59,945 nt of DNA from an uncultured Parolsenella sp. (GCA_934668375.1 CAKUNF010000010.1:1-59945), one strand, 5' to 3'. Shown: positions 32,705-41,898, numbered from the stretch's first letter. Numbers and translations: made by a program. The notes: generated by a model from the sequence alone, not told the origin.

Positions 32705-34363
32705 CTACATCTTCTCGAGCTTCTCGCCCAGCAGCTGGTTGAACAGCTTGGGGTTGCCCTTGCCGCGGCTCTCCTTCATGCACTGGCCCACGAGGAAGCC
32801 CACGACCTTGCGGTTGCCGCCGCGATACTGCTCCACCTGCTCGCCGCAGCGCGCGAGCACCGCGTCGACGATGGGCTCGAGCGCGCCCGTGTCGCTCACC
32901 TGACGCATGCCGCGCTCGTCCACGACCTTCTCCGGGTCCTCGTCCGTGCCGTTCACCACGTCGAGCACCTCGCGTGCCTGGGCAAACGCGATGGCGTCGC
33001 TCGCGAGAAGCGCGCTTACGCTCGCGACCTGCGCCGGCGTGAGCGCGTCATAGGCGGGCAGCAGGTTCACCACGACGTTGCCCACCGTGAGCGCGGCCTT
33101 CTCAGGCGCGAGTTTGCACGCCTCCTCGAAGAACGCAGCCGTCTCGGGGTCGCCGGCGATCTGCTCGGCGTCCGCGCGCTTGAGGCCGTACTGCTCGCAC
33201 AGGCGGTCGCGCTTGGCGTCGGGCAGCTCGGGGATCTCGGCGCGGCAGCCCTCGATGAAGTCGTCCGTGAGGTCGAACGGGGCGAGGTCGGGGTCGGGGA
33301 ACAAGCGGTAGTCATCGGCCGTCTCCTTGACGCGCATGACCACGGTGCGCTTGCGGCTCGGCTCCCAGTGGCGCGTCTCCTGGTAGATGACGCCACCCTC
33401 CTCGAGCACCTCGGCCTGACGACAGATCTCGTACTCAAGGCCGTCGTGCAGGGCCTTGAACGAGTTGAGGTTCTTGAGCTCGGTTTTGGTACCCAGGCGC
33501 GTCTCGCCACGGCGGCGCAGGCTCACGTTGCCGTCGCAGCGCATGGAGCCCTTCTCCATGGAGCAGTCCGAGATGCCCAGCGTCAGGAACACACGGCGGA
33601 GCTTCTCCATGAACAGGCGCGCCTCCTCGGGCGTGCGCAGGTCGGGCTCGGTCACGAGCTCGATGAGCGGCGTGCCGCAGCGGTTGTAGTCCACGAGGCT
33701 CTCGGTGGCGCCGCCGATGCGGCCCTCCTCACCGCCCACGTGAACCATCTTGGCGGCGTCTTCCTCCATGTGGATGCGCAGGATGCGGATGGGCACCGTG
33801 TAGGAGCCGTCCTCGGCGCGGACGGGCACGGCGAGGTTGGCCGTGTCGTACGTCCCCTGGCTGGAGGCCTTGGGCGCCGTGGCGCCCTCGGGCAGGTGGT
33901 CGCTCATGGCGGTGGACAGGCCCACGGCGTTGGCGCTCGCGGAGGCCAGGCTCATGGCCTCCGCCTCGCCGAACGCGCACTCCGGGCGCTCGGCGGCGCC
34001 GCGGCCCGTGACCTCCAGGTCCAGGTGGCCGTGCATGCAGAAGGCAACGGGGCCCTGCGTGGTCTGGAAGTTCTTGGCCATGTCGGGATAGAAGTAGTGC
34101 TTGCGGTAGAACATGCTGTGCCGCATGATCTGGCAGTTCGTGGCCAGGCCCGCCTTCACGATGGCCTGGATGGCGCGGCGGTTGGGCACGGGCAGGGCTC
34201 CGGGGAGCCCCAGGCAGACGGGACACACGTTGGTGTTGGGCGCGTCGTCGTGCGAGAGGCGGCAGTTGCAGAACATCTTGGTGTCGAGCGCGGTGAGCTC
34301 GGTGTGGATCTCCAGGCCGATGACGGCCTCCCAGTCCTTCAGGACGTCGGCGAGCTTCTTCAT
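32705..34363 (-). CDS. gatB: Asp-tRNA(Asn)/Glu-tRNA(Gln) amidotransferase subunit B
   Basis: GatB (552 residues) binds mischarged Glu-tRNA(Gln) or Asp-tRNA(Asn) and activates the acid for amidation. The start MKKLADVLKDWEAVIGLEIHTEL is followed by the zinc cysteines in FCNC and CPVCLGLPG, then FYPDMAKNFQTTQ and LMRHSMFYRKHYF-type segments in the cradle domain. The helical YqeY-like tail covers about 400-552. The 4-base ATGA overlap with gatA shows coupled translation. With GatA and GatC it forms one cytosolic complex. Confidence 0.97.
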   Translation of the reverse strand: MKKLADVLKDWEAVIGLEIHTELTALDTKMFCNCRLSHDDAPNTNVCPVCLGLPGALPVPNRRAIQAIVKAGLATNCQIMRHSMFYRKHYFYPDMAKNFQTTQGPVAFCMHGHLDLEVTGRGAAERPECAFGEAEAMSLASASANAVGLSTAMSDHLPEGATAPKASSQGTYDTANLAVPVRAEDGSYTVPIRILRIHMEEDAAKMVHVGGEEGRIGGATESLVDYNRCGTPLIELVTEPDLRTPEEARLFMEKLRRVFLTLGISDCSMEKGSMRCDGNVSLRRRGETRLGTKTELKNLNSFKALHDGLEYEICRQAEVLEEGGVIYQETRHWEPSRKRTVVMRVKETADDYRLFPDPDLAPFDLTDDFIEGCRAEIPELPDAKRDRLCEQYGLKRADAEQIAGDPETAAFFEEACKLAPEKAALTVGNVVVNLLPAYDALTPAQVASVSALLASDAIAFAQAREVLDVVNGTDEDPEKVVDERGMRQVSDTGALEPIVDAVLARCGEQVEQYRGGNRKVVGFLVGQCMKESRGKGNPKLFNQLLGEKLEKM

Positions 34364-35871
34364 GCGAGCTCACCCCCCTTCCCGGCAAAGTCGGGTGCCA
34401 CGGCAAGCGCGGGCGTGCCGTCTGCGGACGCGGCGCCGCGCTCCACGGCGCGCGCAAACGTCAGCAGGTCGCGGTCCTTGAACGCAGGACCCACGAGCTG
34501 GGCAGACGTGGGCAGGCCAGACTCGCCGCCCAGGCCCAGCGGCACGGAGACGCCGCCGTTGCCGGCGATATTGATGCTGATGGTGTACAGGTCCGCGAGG
34601 TACATCTGCGTGGGGTCGGAGATCTCGCCGAACTTGAACGCCGTGCGCGGGCTTGCCGGCATGAGGATGACGTCGACCTTCTCGTAGGCGGCGGCGTAGT
34701 CGCGTGTGATGAGTGTGCGCGCCTTCTGGGCCGCAAGGTAGTACTTCTCGTACACGCCGCTGGAGAGCAGCCATGCGCCAAGCATCTGGCGTCGCTTGGC
34801 CTCGGCGCCAAAGCCGTGGGCACGGGAGAGCGAGCTCTGCTCGGCCAGCGTGGCGCAGTCGGGCTCCTGGTAGCCGTAGCGCACGCCATCGAAGCGCGCG
34901 AGGTTGGAGAACGCCTCGCACGGACCGAGCACGTAGTAGGCGGCGATGGCGGCGTCGAGGTGAGGCAGGTCGACCTCGACGAGCTCGGCGCCCTGCTCCT
35001 CGAGCGACTTGGCGGCGGCACGGACGGCATCGCGGACCTCTGCCGTAAGGCCATCCGCCTCCATGAGCGCCGGGATGATGCCCACTCGGCGGCCCGCCAC
35101 GCCGTCCTCGAGGTGCTCGGTGAAGTCCACGGCGCAGTCCTGGCTCGTAGAGTCACGCGGGTCGCGGCCGGGCGCGGTGAGCGCGTTCATCGCAAGCGCC
35201 ACGTCTGCCACGCTGCGGCCAAACGGGCCCACCTGGTCAAGCGAGGAGCCAAACGCCACGACGCCGTAGCGGCTCACGGCACCGTACGTGGGCTTCATTC
35301 CCACGACGCCGCACAGCGCGGCCGGCTGACGGATGGAGCCGCCCGTGTCCGAGCCCAGCGCGAGCGTGACCTCGCCGGCAGCCACCGCGGCGGCAGATCC
35401 GCCCGACGAGCCACCGGGCACGCGCTCGGTGTCCCATGGGTTGTTCGTGCGGTGAAACGCCGAGCTCTCCGTGGACGAGCCAAACGCGAACTCGTCCATG
35501 TTGGCCTTGCCGACGGGCAGGCAGCCCGCGTCGAGCATGCGCTGGACGCAGGTGGCGGTGTAGACGCTCTCGTAGTTCTCGAGCATGCGCGAGGCGCACG
35601 TCGTGCGCGTGCCCGCGAGCATCATGTTGTCCTTGAAGGCGATGGGCACGCCGGCCAGCGGCGGCAGGGGCTTGCCGGCCGCGCGGTCCGCGTCGATGCG
35701 CGCAGCCGCGGCGAGCGCCAGCTCGGGTGCCACCTGCAGGAACGCCTGGACGGCGCCGTCGCGGGCCTCCACGGCATCGAGCGCGGCATGGGCCACCTCG
35801 GTGGCCGTGAAGTCGCCGGCCACGACGCCGGCGGCGATCTGGGCGGCAGAGAGGGTGTCGAGCGTGGGCAT
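34360..35871 (-). CDS. gatA: Asp-tRNA(Asn)/Glu-tRNA(Gln) amidotransferase subunit A
   Basis: GatA (503 residues) hydrolyses glutamine and feeds ammonia to GatB. It is an amidase-signature protein with the Ser-cis-Ser-Lys set: K80 in PIAFKDNMM, the serine of PGGSSGGSAAAVA (about 155), and nucleophile S179 in GSDTGGSIRQPAALCG. Length is normal. The start ATG at 35871 overlaps the gatC stop (TAATG), with GGAGGCGAGG upstream. A longer open frame to 36213 is only the shadow of gatC. Confidence 0.97.
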   Translation of the reverse strand: MPTLDTLSAAQIAAGVVAGDFTATEVAHAALDAVEARDGAVQAFLQVAPELALAAAARIDADRAAGKPLPPLAGVPIAFKDNMMLAGTRTTCASRMLENYESVYTATCVQRMLDAGCLPVGKANMDEFAFGSSTESSAFHRTNNPWDTERVPGGSSGGSAAAVAAGEVTLALGSDTGGSIRQPAALCGVVGMKPTYGAVSRYGVVAFGSSLDQVGPFGRSVADVALAMNALTAPGRDPRDSTSQDCAVDFTEHLEDGVAGRRVGIIPALMEADGLTAEVRDAVRAAAKSLEEQGAELVEVDLPHLDAAIAAYYVLGPCEAFSNLARFDGVRYGYQEPDCATLAEQSSLSRAHGFGAEAKRRQMLGAWLLSSGVYEKYYLAAQKARTLITRDYAAAYEKVDVILMPASPRTAFKFGEISDPTQMYLADLYTISINIAGNGGVSVPLGLGGESGLPTSAQLVGPAFKDRDLLTFARAVERGAASADGTPALAVAPDFAGKGGELA

Positions 35872-36173
35872 TACTCCTCGCCTCCAAGGATGGACGGGAC
35901 ACGGAAGTAGCGGTCGCGCGGGCTCGGGGCGTCGAGCAGGGCGTCCTCGATGGACAGGCCCGCCTCCGGCTCGTCTGCGGCCATGACGTTCGACAGGTCG
36001 CCGATGGGGTGAAACGTCGGCGGGACGTCCGCCTCGCCATACTGCAGGACGGGCTCGAGCACGCCGGTGATGGCGTCGTTCATGTACGCCGTCATCTCGG
36101 TGAGCTCGTCTCCCTCGAGCGCGATGCGGGCGTAGTCCGCGATGCCGCGCACGTCGTTTTCGCTGAGTGCCAT
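35871..36173 (-). CDS. gatC: Asp-tRNA(Asn)/Glu-tRNA(Gln) amidotransferase subunit C
   Basis: This 100-residue clamp subunit wraps around GatA and GatB. It starts MALSENDVRGIADYARIAL, matching the GatC N-terminal helix. LEPVLQYGEADVPPTFHPIGDLSN is the conserved extended middle (given in part), and it ends in the usual DAPSPRDRYFRVPSILGGE tail. ATG at 36173 follows GGGAGG. It is the first gene of gatCAB. The 5' flank carries a family A palindrome repeat. Confidence 0.96.
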   Translation of the reverse strand: MALSENDVRGIADYARIALEGDELTEMTAYMNDAITGVLEPVLQYGEADVPPTFHPIGDLSNVMAADEPEAGLSIEDALLDAPSPRDRYFRVPSILGGEE

Positions 36174-36296
36174 GGGGCCTCCCAACAGGTTCACTAGTAT
36201 GCAACCCTGCCATTTTATGGCAGGCCGGGCAGGCGGGCGACGGGACGTCCGGCGATTGTGCCAGGACGGTAACAGTGGAGTGGCGGGGGCGGCGCG

Positions 36297-36384
36297 GTTC
36301 TCGGCCACGTTTTACGCGTCCCAGGCGCCGGAGACACGTAAAACGTGGCGCGTAACCTCAGCGGTGCGTAAAACGTGGCCTGTA
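36297..36384. repeat. Extragenic palindrome family A, copy 1 (CGGCCACGTTTTACGCG type)
   Basis: Three related words: GTTCTCGGCCACGTTTTACGCG (36297-36318), then its near reverse complement ACACGTAAAACGTGGCGCG (36334-36352) followed by TAAC, then TGCGTAAAACGTGGCCTG (36364-36382). The first two can pair into a long stem. The block lies between the MFS stop and gatC start. Related blocks are at 47019, 48225 and 52884. Confidence 0.8.
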
Positions 36385-36389
36385 GCACG

Positions 36390-37583
36390 TTAGTGCCCGC
36401 TCGCGCGTCGGGCCGCCACGACGAGCACGGCCCCCATGATCGCAACGACCGCCGACGCCGAGACGAGCACCGCCTGCACTCCGAACAGCTCGGCCAGAAA
36501 CGGAGCCACGAGCAGCGGCAACGTGCCCGACACGCTGATGCCCACGCGCATGAGCGCGCTTACGCTGCCGAGGTGGGCCAGCTCGCAGTTGCGTTGCGTG
36601 AGCGTCACGCGCAGGGGCATGATCATGCCGTTCGCCACGCCAAGGACTAGCTGGCCGGCAGCGGCGCACCACACAATCGGAGTTGCCGTGTAGAGTACCG
36701 CTCCCAGGCCCTCCACCACGAGCAGGCCGCACAACGACGTCAGCGCCACGTAGCGTGCGGGCACGTGGCCGGCGAGCACAGAGCCCACCGTGGCGCCCAC
36801 GCCGACGATAGCGGTAAGCCACCCCATCCACTCGGCGCCCACGCGCAGCACGTCTCGGTAGAAGAGACTCTCGAGCGAGTCGAACGCGCCAAAGCCCAGG
36901 TTTCCGAGGAAGCACACGGCAAACAGCACGACGAGCACCGGGCTCGCCGCCGTGGCGCGCACGCCGTCCGCCACGCGCGCGAGAAGGGAGGGCTCAGGCT
37001 GTTCGTCGCTCGCCGGCCGCTCCGGGCGCACACGCTCCCGAAGGCCCAGCGCAACGAGCATGCCAAGGACGGACGTCACGGACGGCACGGAGAAGACGAG
37101 ACGGTTGTCGGCCACGCCGGCGATGGCACCGGCAAGCAGCGGACCCGCGATGACGGCGACGAACGTCGCCACGCTGTTGAGCGAATTCACGCGCGTGAGC
37201 AGGGCCTCGTCACTCGTGAGGTAGCGCGGGAACGTCTCGGTGGCCGTCGAGGCAGCGGCGCCGCCGAGCCCCATCACAATGGCGGCGACCATGAGCGACG
37301 CCATGCAGACGGGCACGGCGAGCACAACGGCGGTCGCAGCGACCGGCAGCGCGAGCGACGCCACGAGCACCACCCTCGGTCCCGCGGCGTCGATGAGGGC
37401 ACCGGCGGCCGAAAACCCCACGAGCATCACGACGTTCATGACGAACACGAGCAACGAGACCTCAGCCGCGCCCGCACCAAGCACATAGGTGGCGCAGCCG
37501 ATGATGCCCACAAAGTAGGCCGCCTGGAACCCCAACTGGTTGAGAAAACACGCTGCGACAAGCCGTTTGAGCGTCGCGTCCAC
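36390..37583 (-). CDS. MFS transporter
   Basis: This protein of about 397 residues has 12 predicted membrane helices and the layout of the major facilitator superfamily. Helix 1 begins near VAACFLNQLGFQAAYFVG, a central charged loop (about 193-215, RERVRPERPASDEQPEPS) separates two six-helix halves, and the RxxG-type loop between helices 2 and 3 reads GALIDAAGPRV. Similar proteins export drugs or small metabolites; the substrate cannot be read. I use GTG at 37583, preceded by six Gs at good spacing; the frame extends to 37646. It is followed closely by the family A repeat and gatC. Confidence 0.8.
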   Translation of the reverse strand: MDATLKRLVAACFLNQLGFQAAYFVGIIGCATYVLGAGAAEVSLLVFVMNVVMLVGFSAAGALIDAAGPRVVLVASLALPVAATAVVLAVPVCMASLMVAAIVMGLGGAAASTATETFPRYLTSDEALLTRVNSLNSVATFVAVIAGPLLAGAIAGVADNRLVFSVPSVTSVLGMLVALGLRERVRPERPASDEQPEPSLLARVADGVRATAASPVLVVLFAVCFLGNLGFGAFDSLESLFYRDVLRVGAEWMGWLTAIVGVGATVGSVLAGHVPARYVALTSLCGLLVVEGLGAVLYTATPIVWCAAAGQLVLGVANGMIMPLRVTLTQRNCELAHLGSVSALMRVGISVSGTLPLLVAPFLAELFGVQAVLVSASAVVAIMGAVLVVAARRASGH

Positions 37584-37673
37584 GAGCGCCCCCCCACTTG
37601 AGCGTACATTTCTCGAGGCATTATAGCGCGACCCGTTGCCGACCACGCCGTAGCGACGCCGCCATGCCGTAGC

Positions 37674-37733
37674 GTCACCGCCGTTGCCGCGGCGTCACCG
37701 CCATTGCCGCGGCGTCACCGCCATTGCTGCGGC
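37674..37733. repeat. Three 20-bp tandem repeats
   Basis: Three adjacent units GTCACCGCC(G/A)TTGC(C/C/T)GCGGC at 37674-37693, 37694-37713 and 37714-37733, one or two differences apart. They lead straight into the 89-bp repeat and the 30-bp array. A looser version precedes them (from about 37650). Confidence 0.85.
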
Positions 37734-37905
37734 GTTTATACACGCTCAGCGGCCCTCCAGCGTGCAAAACCGCTACACCGAAAACGCCAGCGTGCAAAAA
37801 CGCCGCAGCGGTCGCGCCAGCGTGCTGAAACGCCGCAGCATCCGCGCCAGCGTGCAAAAACGCCGCACCAACCGCGTCGGCGTGCAAAAACGCCGCGCCA
37901 TTCGC
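37719..37905. repeat. Left 89-bp direct repeat and 30-bp tandem array (family B, copy 1)
   Basis: 37719-37807 matches 45093-45181 at 82 of 89 positions in the same orientation. Within and beyond it are five 30-bp units (37756-37785, 37786-37815, 37816-37845, 37846-37875, 37876-37905) of the form GCCAGCGTGC-AAAAACGCCG-CANCNNCCGC; only the last ten bases vary freely. The unit has no conserved spacer/repeat division, so it is not a CRISPR. A hairpin CACGCT/AGCGTG precedes unit 1. The 395-bp gap from 37584 to 37978 holds nothing else. Confidence 0.9.
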
Positions 37906-37978
37906 GGCGCACGCCACGTTCCGTGCGCCCGCCACCTGCAGCACGCCATTCGCGGCGCTCGGTTCGCATCAGCAGACA

Positions 37979-38899
37979 CTAAAGGTAACGAACGAGCATG
38001 TTGACACCCCTGTCGACCAGCCCCTCGCGTCTGCGGGTGGTTCTCTTGCCAGACCCTCCGACAGAGGCGAGCACAAGCGCGCAGAAGATGAGCGCGCAAC
38101 CCACGCACGCAAGTACGCTCAGATGCTCTCCCATGAGCACGACGCCCATCACGAGGCTCGTGAGCGGCTCGAACAGGCCAAATACGGCAACAAGGCCGGG
38201 ATCGAGCTCGCGCGACCCCGTGCCGATGAGCCCCAGCGCGCACAGCGTGATGAACGACAGGCAAACGAGTCTGCGCCAGGCGTCCAGCGACAGATGCACG
38301 CCGATGCCACCCTCCACGGTGCCGATGAGAAGGAAAACGAGGGCGTTCGACAGTGCGATGTAGAGGGTCAGCGATAGCGCACTCAGGTCGTTGAACCCCG
38401 TGACCTCAAGGCGAACGATGTAGATCGCATACACCGTCGCCGCGATGAGCGCGAACGCGATGCCCGTCGCCGAGCCGGACACCTGACCACCCACCAGTGC
38501 CATGCCGATACCAATGAGCACTGCCGCCGCAGCGGTCGAGCGCGCGGGCATGCGCCGATAGACGGCGGCGGTTATCAGCACGACGATGACCGGGTAGAGG
38601 AAGTAGATCGTGGAGGCAAGGCCCGTGTCCATGAGGCTGTACGCCGTGTTCACGCAAAACGAGCTCGCCGAGCCAAACACGGCGACGCTCAGCATGAGCT
38701 TAAGCGCACGCCTCGGCGCGAAAAACACATGGCTGCCATTGCAGTACGCGATGACGAGGAGAAACGGTATGACAAGCGCCGACCTCCAGAACACCACAGT
38801 CGCCACGCTCACGCCCGCGTCATAGAGGCCCCTTGACAAAAACGGCGTGAGGCCATAGAGCATCGTCGCCACGCTCACGCACACAGCACCTCTGACCAT
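37979..38899 (-). CDS. EamA-family (DMT) transporter
   Basis: This 306-residue protein has ten predicted membrane helices in two EamA repeats (about 1-130 and 145-290). The second repeat carries the typical GSRELDPGLVAVFGLFEPL segment before helix 9. EamA proteins are mostly exporters of amino acids or metabolites. ATG at 38899 follows GAGAGGAATGGGG. It lies downstream of the M20 amidohydrolase after a 141-bp gap holding a terminator-like hairpin, so it may be only partly co-transcribed with the PTS operon. It sits just inside the left 89-bp repeat. Confidence 0.85.
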   Translation of the reverse strand: MVRGAVCVSVATMLYGLTPFLSRGLYDAGVSVATVVFWRSALVIPFLLVIAYCNGSHVFFAPRRALKLMLSVAVFGSASSFCVNTAYSLMDTGLASTIYFLYPVIVVLITAAVYRRMPARSTAAAAVLIGIGMALVGGQVSGSATGIAFALIAATVYAIYIVRLEVTGFNDLSALSLTLYIALSNALVFLLIGTVEGGIGVHLSLDAWRRLVCLSFITLCALGLIGTGSRELDPGLVAVFGLFEPLTSLVMGVVLMGEHLSVLACVGCALIFCALVLASVGGSGKRTTRRREGLVDRGVNMLVRYL

Positions 38900-38924
38900 A
38901 ACCCCATTCCTCTCTAGGTAAAGC

Positions 38925-38958
38925 GGGCGGGAAGGGCTCCAGAGAACCCTCCCCGCCC
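38925..38958 (-). terminator. Hairpin after the M20 amidohydrolase gene
   Basis: The minus strand folds GGGCGGGGAGGG with CCCTTCCCGCCC (one mismatch) and continues GCTTTACC. The weak U tract suggests a partial terminator between the PTS operon and the EamA gene. Confidence 0.5.
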
Positions 38959-39040
38959 AGACGAGAAACAGCTCTGTTCAACCAGGAACCTCGCCGGAGC
39001 AATCCACGCGAGACAACCCAGCAACAAGCACCAAGACCGC

Positions 39041-40231
39041 CTAGACGCTCTTCTCGAGACGTCTGTCGAGCTCGACACGGGCCTCGGAAAGCGTCTCCTC
39101 GTGACAGAAGAGCCACGCAATCGAGCGCGCCATGGCCTTGCTCGCCTGCTCGATGCAGTGGCGGCCGTTCTTTCCGCCCGCGAGCTCGCGGAACTGCTCC
39201 GTGTGACCAGAGATCTTGTACTCGGGAAAGATCGTCATGTACGGGCTGCAGATGGGCACCCGCATCGAGACATTGCCGAGGTCCTCGCCACCGAAGTCGG
39301 CAGGCATGCCGGGCAGCATCTGCTCGCCCAGGTCGACAAACTCCCTGCGGCACACCTCGCCGAGGATCTCGTTGGGAACACGCCCCAGGTAGCCCTCGGT
39401 GAAGCTGTAGGTCGCCTTGCAGCCGAGCGCAGCGGCGCAGTGCTCGGCGCACTCGCCGATCGTCTTGCCAAGCCAGCGCAGGTCGGAGACCTTGAGCGCA
39501 CGAACATCTCCATGGAGTGAGATGCTCGCGGGGATGATGTTCGCCGCCTCGCCGCCCTCGGTCATGATCATGCTCGCGCGCATGTCATAGGTGAGGTGCT
39601 GGCGCCAGAGCCCCACGGCGTTCAGGAAAAGAGATGCCGCGGAAAGGGCGTTGCGGCCCCTGTCCGGATGGCTCCCCGCCTGAGCCTTCTCACCCTCGAA
39701 CTTGAAGTCCATCGTGCCCACAGACATGCACTCGCCAGCGATGCGCGTCTTGTCGCTCGTGGGATGCATCATGAACACGGCGTCGAGGCCGTCGAACACA
39801 CCCTTCTCGAGCAGACGAATTTTGCCGCCACCGCCCTCCTCGGCAGGGGTGCCGATGACCTTCACGGTGCCGGGCGTCCCCGTCTCCTCGAGCCATGAGC
39901 GGACCGCAGCGCCCGTCATGATCGAGGTGGCGCAGATGAGGTTGTGGCCACAGCCGTGGCCCAGCCCCTTGAGCGCGTCGTACTCGGATACCACGGCGAT
40001 GACCGGAGAGCCGCTGCCCCACGTGGCGACGAAGGCCGTGTCGAGCTCGTCCACGCCGCGCGTCACCTCGAAGCCCTGGGCCTCGAGCCAGTCGCACTGA
40101 ACACGGCACGCCTCGTGCTCCTCATACCCAAGCTCGGGGTGTTCATGGACGTAGAGGGACAGGTCCCAGACGTCGCCCATGTGAGACTCGACGAACGAGT
40201 CACACGCCTCGCGATAGTCCTGCTCAGCCAT
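39041..40231 (-). CDS. M20 family (AbgB-like) amidohydrolase
   Basis: This 396-residue metallohydrolase should cleave an amide bond. The metal-site pattern of the M20D group is present: GHGCGHN (about 93-99), TPAEEGGGGK with the catalytic glutamate (about 128-137), and MMHPTSDKT (about 154-162). The dimerisation lid runs from about 190 to 300. Relatives hydrolyse aminobenzoyl-glutamate, N-acyl or indole-acetyl amino acids. The N-terminus has no signal peptide, so it acts in the cytosol. It is the last gene before EamA in a run with a PTS and 6-phosphogluconate dehydrogenase, only 9 bp after EIID, so its substrate probably enters through that PTS. Confidence 0.88.
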   Translation of the reverse strand: MAEQDYREACDSFVESHMGDVWDLSLYVHEHPELGYEEHEACRVQCDWLEAQGFEVTRGVDELDTAFVATWGSGSPVIAVVSEYDALKGLGHGCGHNLICATSIMTGAAVRSWLEETGTPGTVKVIGTPAEEGGGGKIRLLEKGVFDGLDAVFMMHPTSDKTRIAGECMSVGTMDFKFEGEKAQAGSHPDRGRNALSAASLFLNAVGLWRQHLTYDMRASMIMTEGGEAANIIPASISLHGDVRALKVSDLRWLGKTIGECAEHCAAALGCKATYSFTEGYLGRVPNEILGEVCRREFVDLGEQMLPGMPADFGGEDLGNVSMRVPICSPYMTIFPEYKISGHTEQFRELAGGKNGRHCIEQASKAMARSIAWLFCHEETLSEARVELDRRLEKSV

Positions 40232-40240
40232 TGCCGCCCC

Positions 40241-41107
40241 TTACGCCAGAATGCCGAAGAAAGCCATAACCATCGAGAACACGATGACGGCAACGATGAT
40301 CTTGTTGTAGTTCGCGGCCTTGTGCGTGAAGAACCAGTAGATAGCCATGATCGCGGCGAGCGGGAGCATGCCTTGCAGAATCTGATCGAAGATGTCCTGG
40401 AGCACGATCGGGTCCGCGTTCTGCATCGTAAACTGCAGCGGCGTCGAGACCTTGACATAGGTGCTGCCCAGCGCGCCCATCATGAACAGGCCCATGATGG
40501 AGGCACCCTCAATGATCTTGTTGATGAGGCCGGACTTCATGAGCTTCATGACAGACTGGCGACCGAGCCTGTAGCCAAACTGCAGGACCATGATACCGAT
40601 GAACACCGTGATGATGTTGTACGTGAAGGGGATGAAGGCACCCAGCGGGCTTGCCTGGAGCGCGAACGTCGCGGCGAGGCCGCGGATGATCGGGGCGATG
40701 GTGCCGTGGATAAGCGTGTCGCCCACGCCAGCGATGGGGCCCATGAGGCCGGTCTTGATGCCGGAGATGGCAGCGCCGGAGATGGGGGCGCCATTGGCCT
40801 TCTCCTCCTCCATCGAGAGCGTGATACCGTGGATGACCGAGCCCATGATGCCCTCGGAGTTGTAGAACTCGATGTTGCGGACGAGTGCCTCCTTGTAGGC
40901 CTCCGTCCCCTCGCCATAGAGCTTCTTGAGAGGCTTGGAGAGAGCAACGCAGAAGGACAGGCCCTGGAGACGGTCATAGGAGTTGGTGAGCTCGGTGCAG
41001 AGCCACCAGCGCAGGTAGGTAATGACGAGGTCCTTCTTGGAAAGGTGAGCTCCCTTGGCCTCGGGCTCGGCCGCGACGCCCTGCTCGTTCGTGTTGGTGT
41101 CTGCCAT
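40241..41107 (-). CDS. PTS mannose-family IID component
   Basis: EIID (288 residues) forms the sugar channel with EIIC. The start has a charged cytosolic segment (1-30), then the family pattern LRWWLCTELTNSYDRLQGLSFC, LYGEGTEAYKEALVRNIEFYNSE and GPIAGVGDTLIHGTI. The C-terminus carries several hydrophobic helices (about 235-288). ATG at 41107 is 2 bp after the EIIC stop. All four EII parts of this transporter are encoded here as separate proteins. Confidence 0.95.
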   Translation of the reverse strand: MADTNTNEQGVAAEPEAKGAHLSKKDLVITYLRWWLCTELTNSYDRLQGLSFCVALSKPLKKLYGEGTEAYKEALVRNIEFYNSEGIMGSVIHGITLSMEEEKANGAPISGAAISGIKTGLMGPIAGVGDTLIHGTIAPIIRGLAATFALQASPLGAFIPFTYNIITVFIGIMVLQFGYRLGRQSVMKLMKSGLINKIIEGASIMGLFMMGALGSTYVKVSTPLQFTMQNADPIVLQDIFDQILQGMLPLAAIMAIYWFFTHKAANYNKIIVAVIVFSMVMAFFGILA

Positions 41108-41109
41108 GG

Positions 41110-41853
41110 TTACTCCTCCGCACTAGCCGAGTTCTTGAGGGTGATCAGGACGGCGATGCACGCACCGAAGACGGCCGCCGCCATGGTATTGATGCCGAGG
41201 TACTGCACGGCGAAGAAGCCGATGAAGAACCAAGGGAGCATCGAGGGCTTGCCGATGGTGAGGATGATGATGGCAAAGCCCATGGCAGGCAGAATGCCGC
41301 CGGCGACCTTGAAGCCTGTGAGGACCCAGGCCGGGAGCATGTTCATGAAGCCGGCGACCGCATCGGTGCCGAGCAGGATCAGGATGAAGACCGGGATGAA
41401 GCGCAGGCAGAAGTCGCGCAGCATCGGGTAGAGGTAGCCCACGCGGGTAAGCCCGCGGTCATCTCCGGCGGCAGCGCACTTGTCGCCCATGCGCACGAAG
41501 ACGGAGTTGGTGATGCGGCGAATCTGGTCGAGAAGCGAACCAAGCACGCCGAACGGCACGGCAAGGGCGACGGCAGCCTGTGCGTCGAGGCCGCTCTTGA
41601 GCGCGATGGGAATCGCGATGACCGCGGCGAGCGCCTCGTCTGCGGGGACGTTGCCACCCGTCATGACGATGCCGAGGTAGACGAGCTGGATGTTACCGCC
41701 AATGATGAGGCCCTGCCGCACGTCGCCCATGATGAGACCCAGGATAAAGCCGATGAACACGCAGGAGCCAAGTGACTTGGCAAGGCCATACCCCATGCGA
41801 CTCGTTCCCAAGAAATACAGCAGGCCGCACACTATCGCAAGCATTACGTCCAT
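41110..41853 (-). CDS. PTS mannose-family IIC component
   Basis: EIIC (247 residues) is the main membrane permease. The pattern GGNIQLVYLGIVMTGGNVPADEALA (about 52-76, shown in part) and the helical repeats MLAIVCGLLYFLG and FIGFILGLIMGDVRQGL are typical of the mannose/fructose/sorbose family. About eight hydrophobic segments are seen. EIIB lies 45 bp upstream and EIID 2 bp downstream. Confidence 0.93.
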   Translation of the reverse strand: MDVMLAIVCGLLYFLGTSRMGYGLAKSLGSCVFIGFILGLIMGDVRQGLIIGGNIQLVYLGIVMTGGNVPADEALAAVIAIPIALKSGLDAQAAVALAVPFGVLGSLLDQIRRITNSVFVRMGDKCAAAGDDRGLTRVGYLYPMLRDFCLRFIPVFILILLGTDAVAGFMNMLPAWVLTGFKVAGGILPAMGFAIIILTIGKPSMLPWFFIGFFAVQYLGINTMAAAVFGACIAVLITLKNSASAEE

Positions 41854-41898
41854 GTTCCCACTCCATTCCTTTCCTTGCCTGTTGGCAATTCCCTTTGC

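Noticed and set aside
31682..34687. Rightward open frame of 1001 codons over the dehydrogenase and gatB
   Set aside because: It is a shadow of two well-supported leftward genes, with no ribosome site and no recognisable domain.
37756..37905. Possible CRISPR array
   Set aside because: Units are contiguous 30-bp tandem repeats with only 10 variable bases and no spacer of normal size. No cas gene is in the window.
37675..38004. Two opposite open frames made of 10-residue repeats over the 30-bp array
   Set aside because: Both follow simply from the 30-bp period. Neither has a good ribosome site, and both run across the repeat into unrelated sequence.
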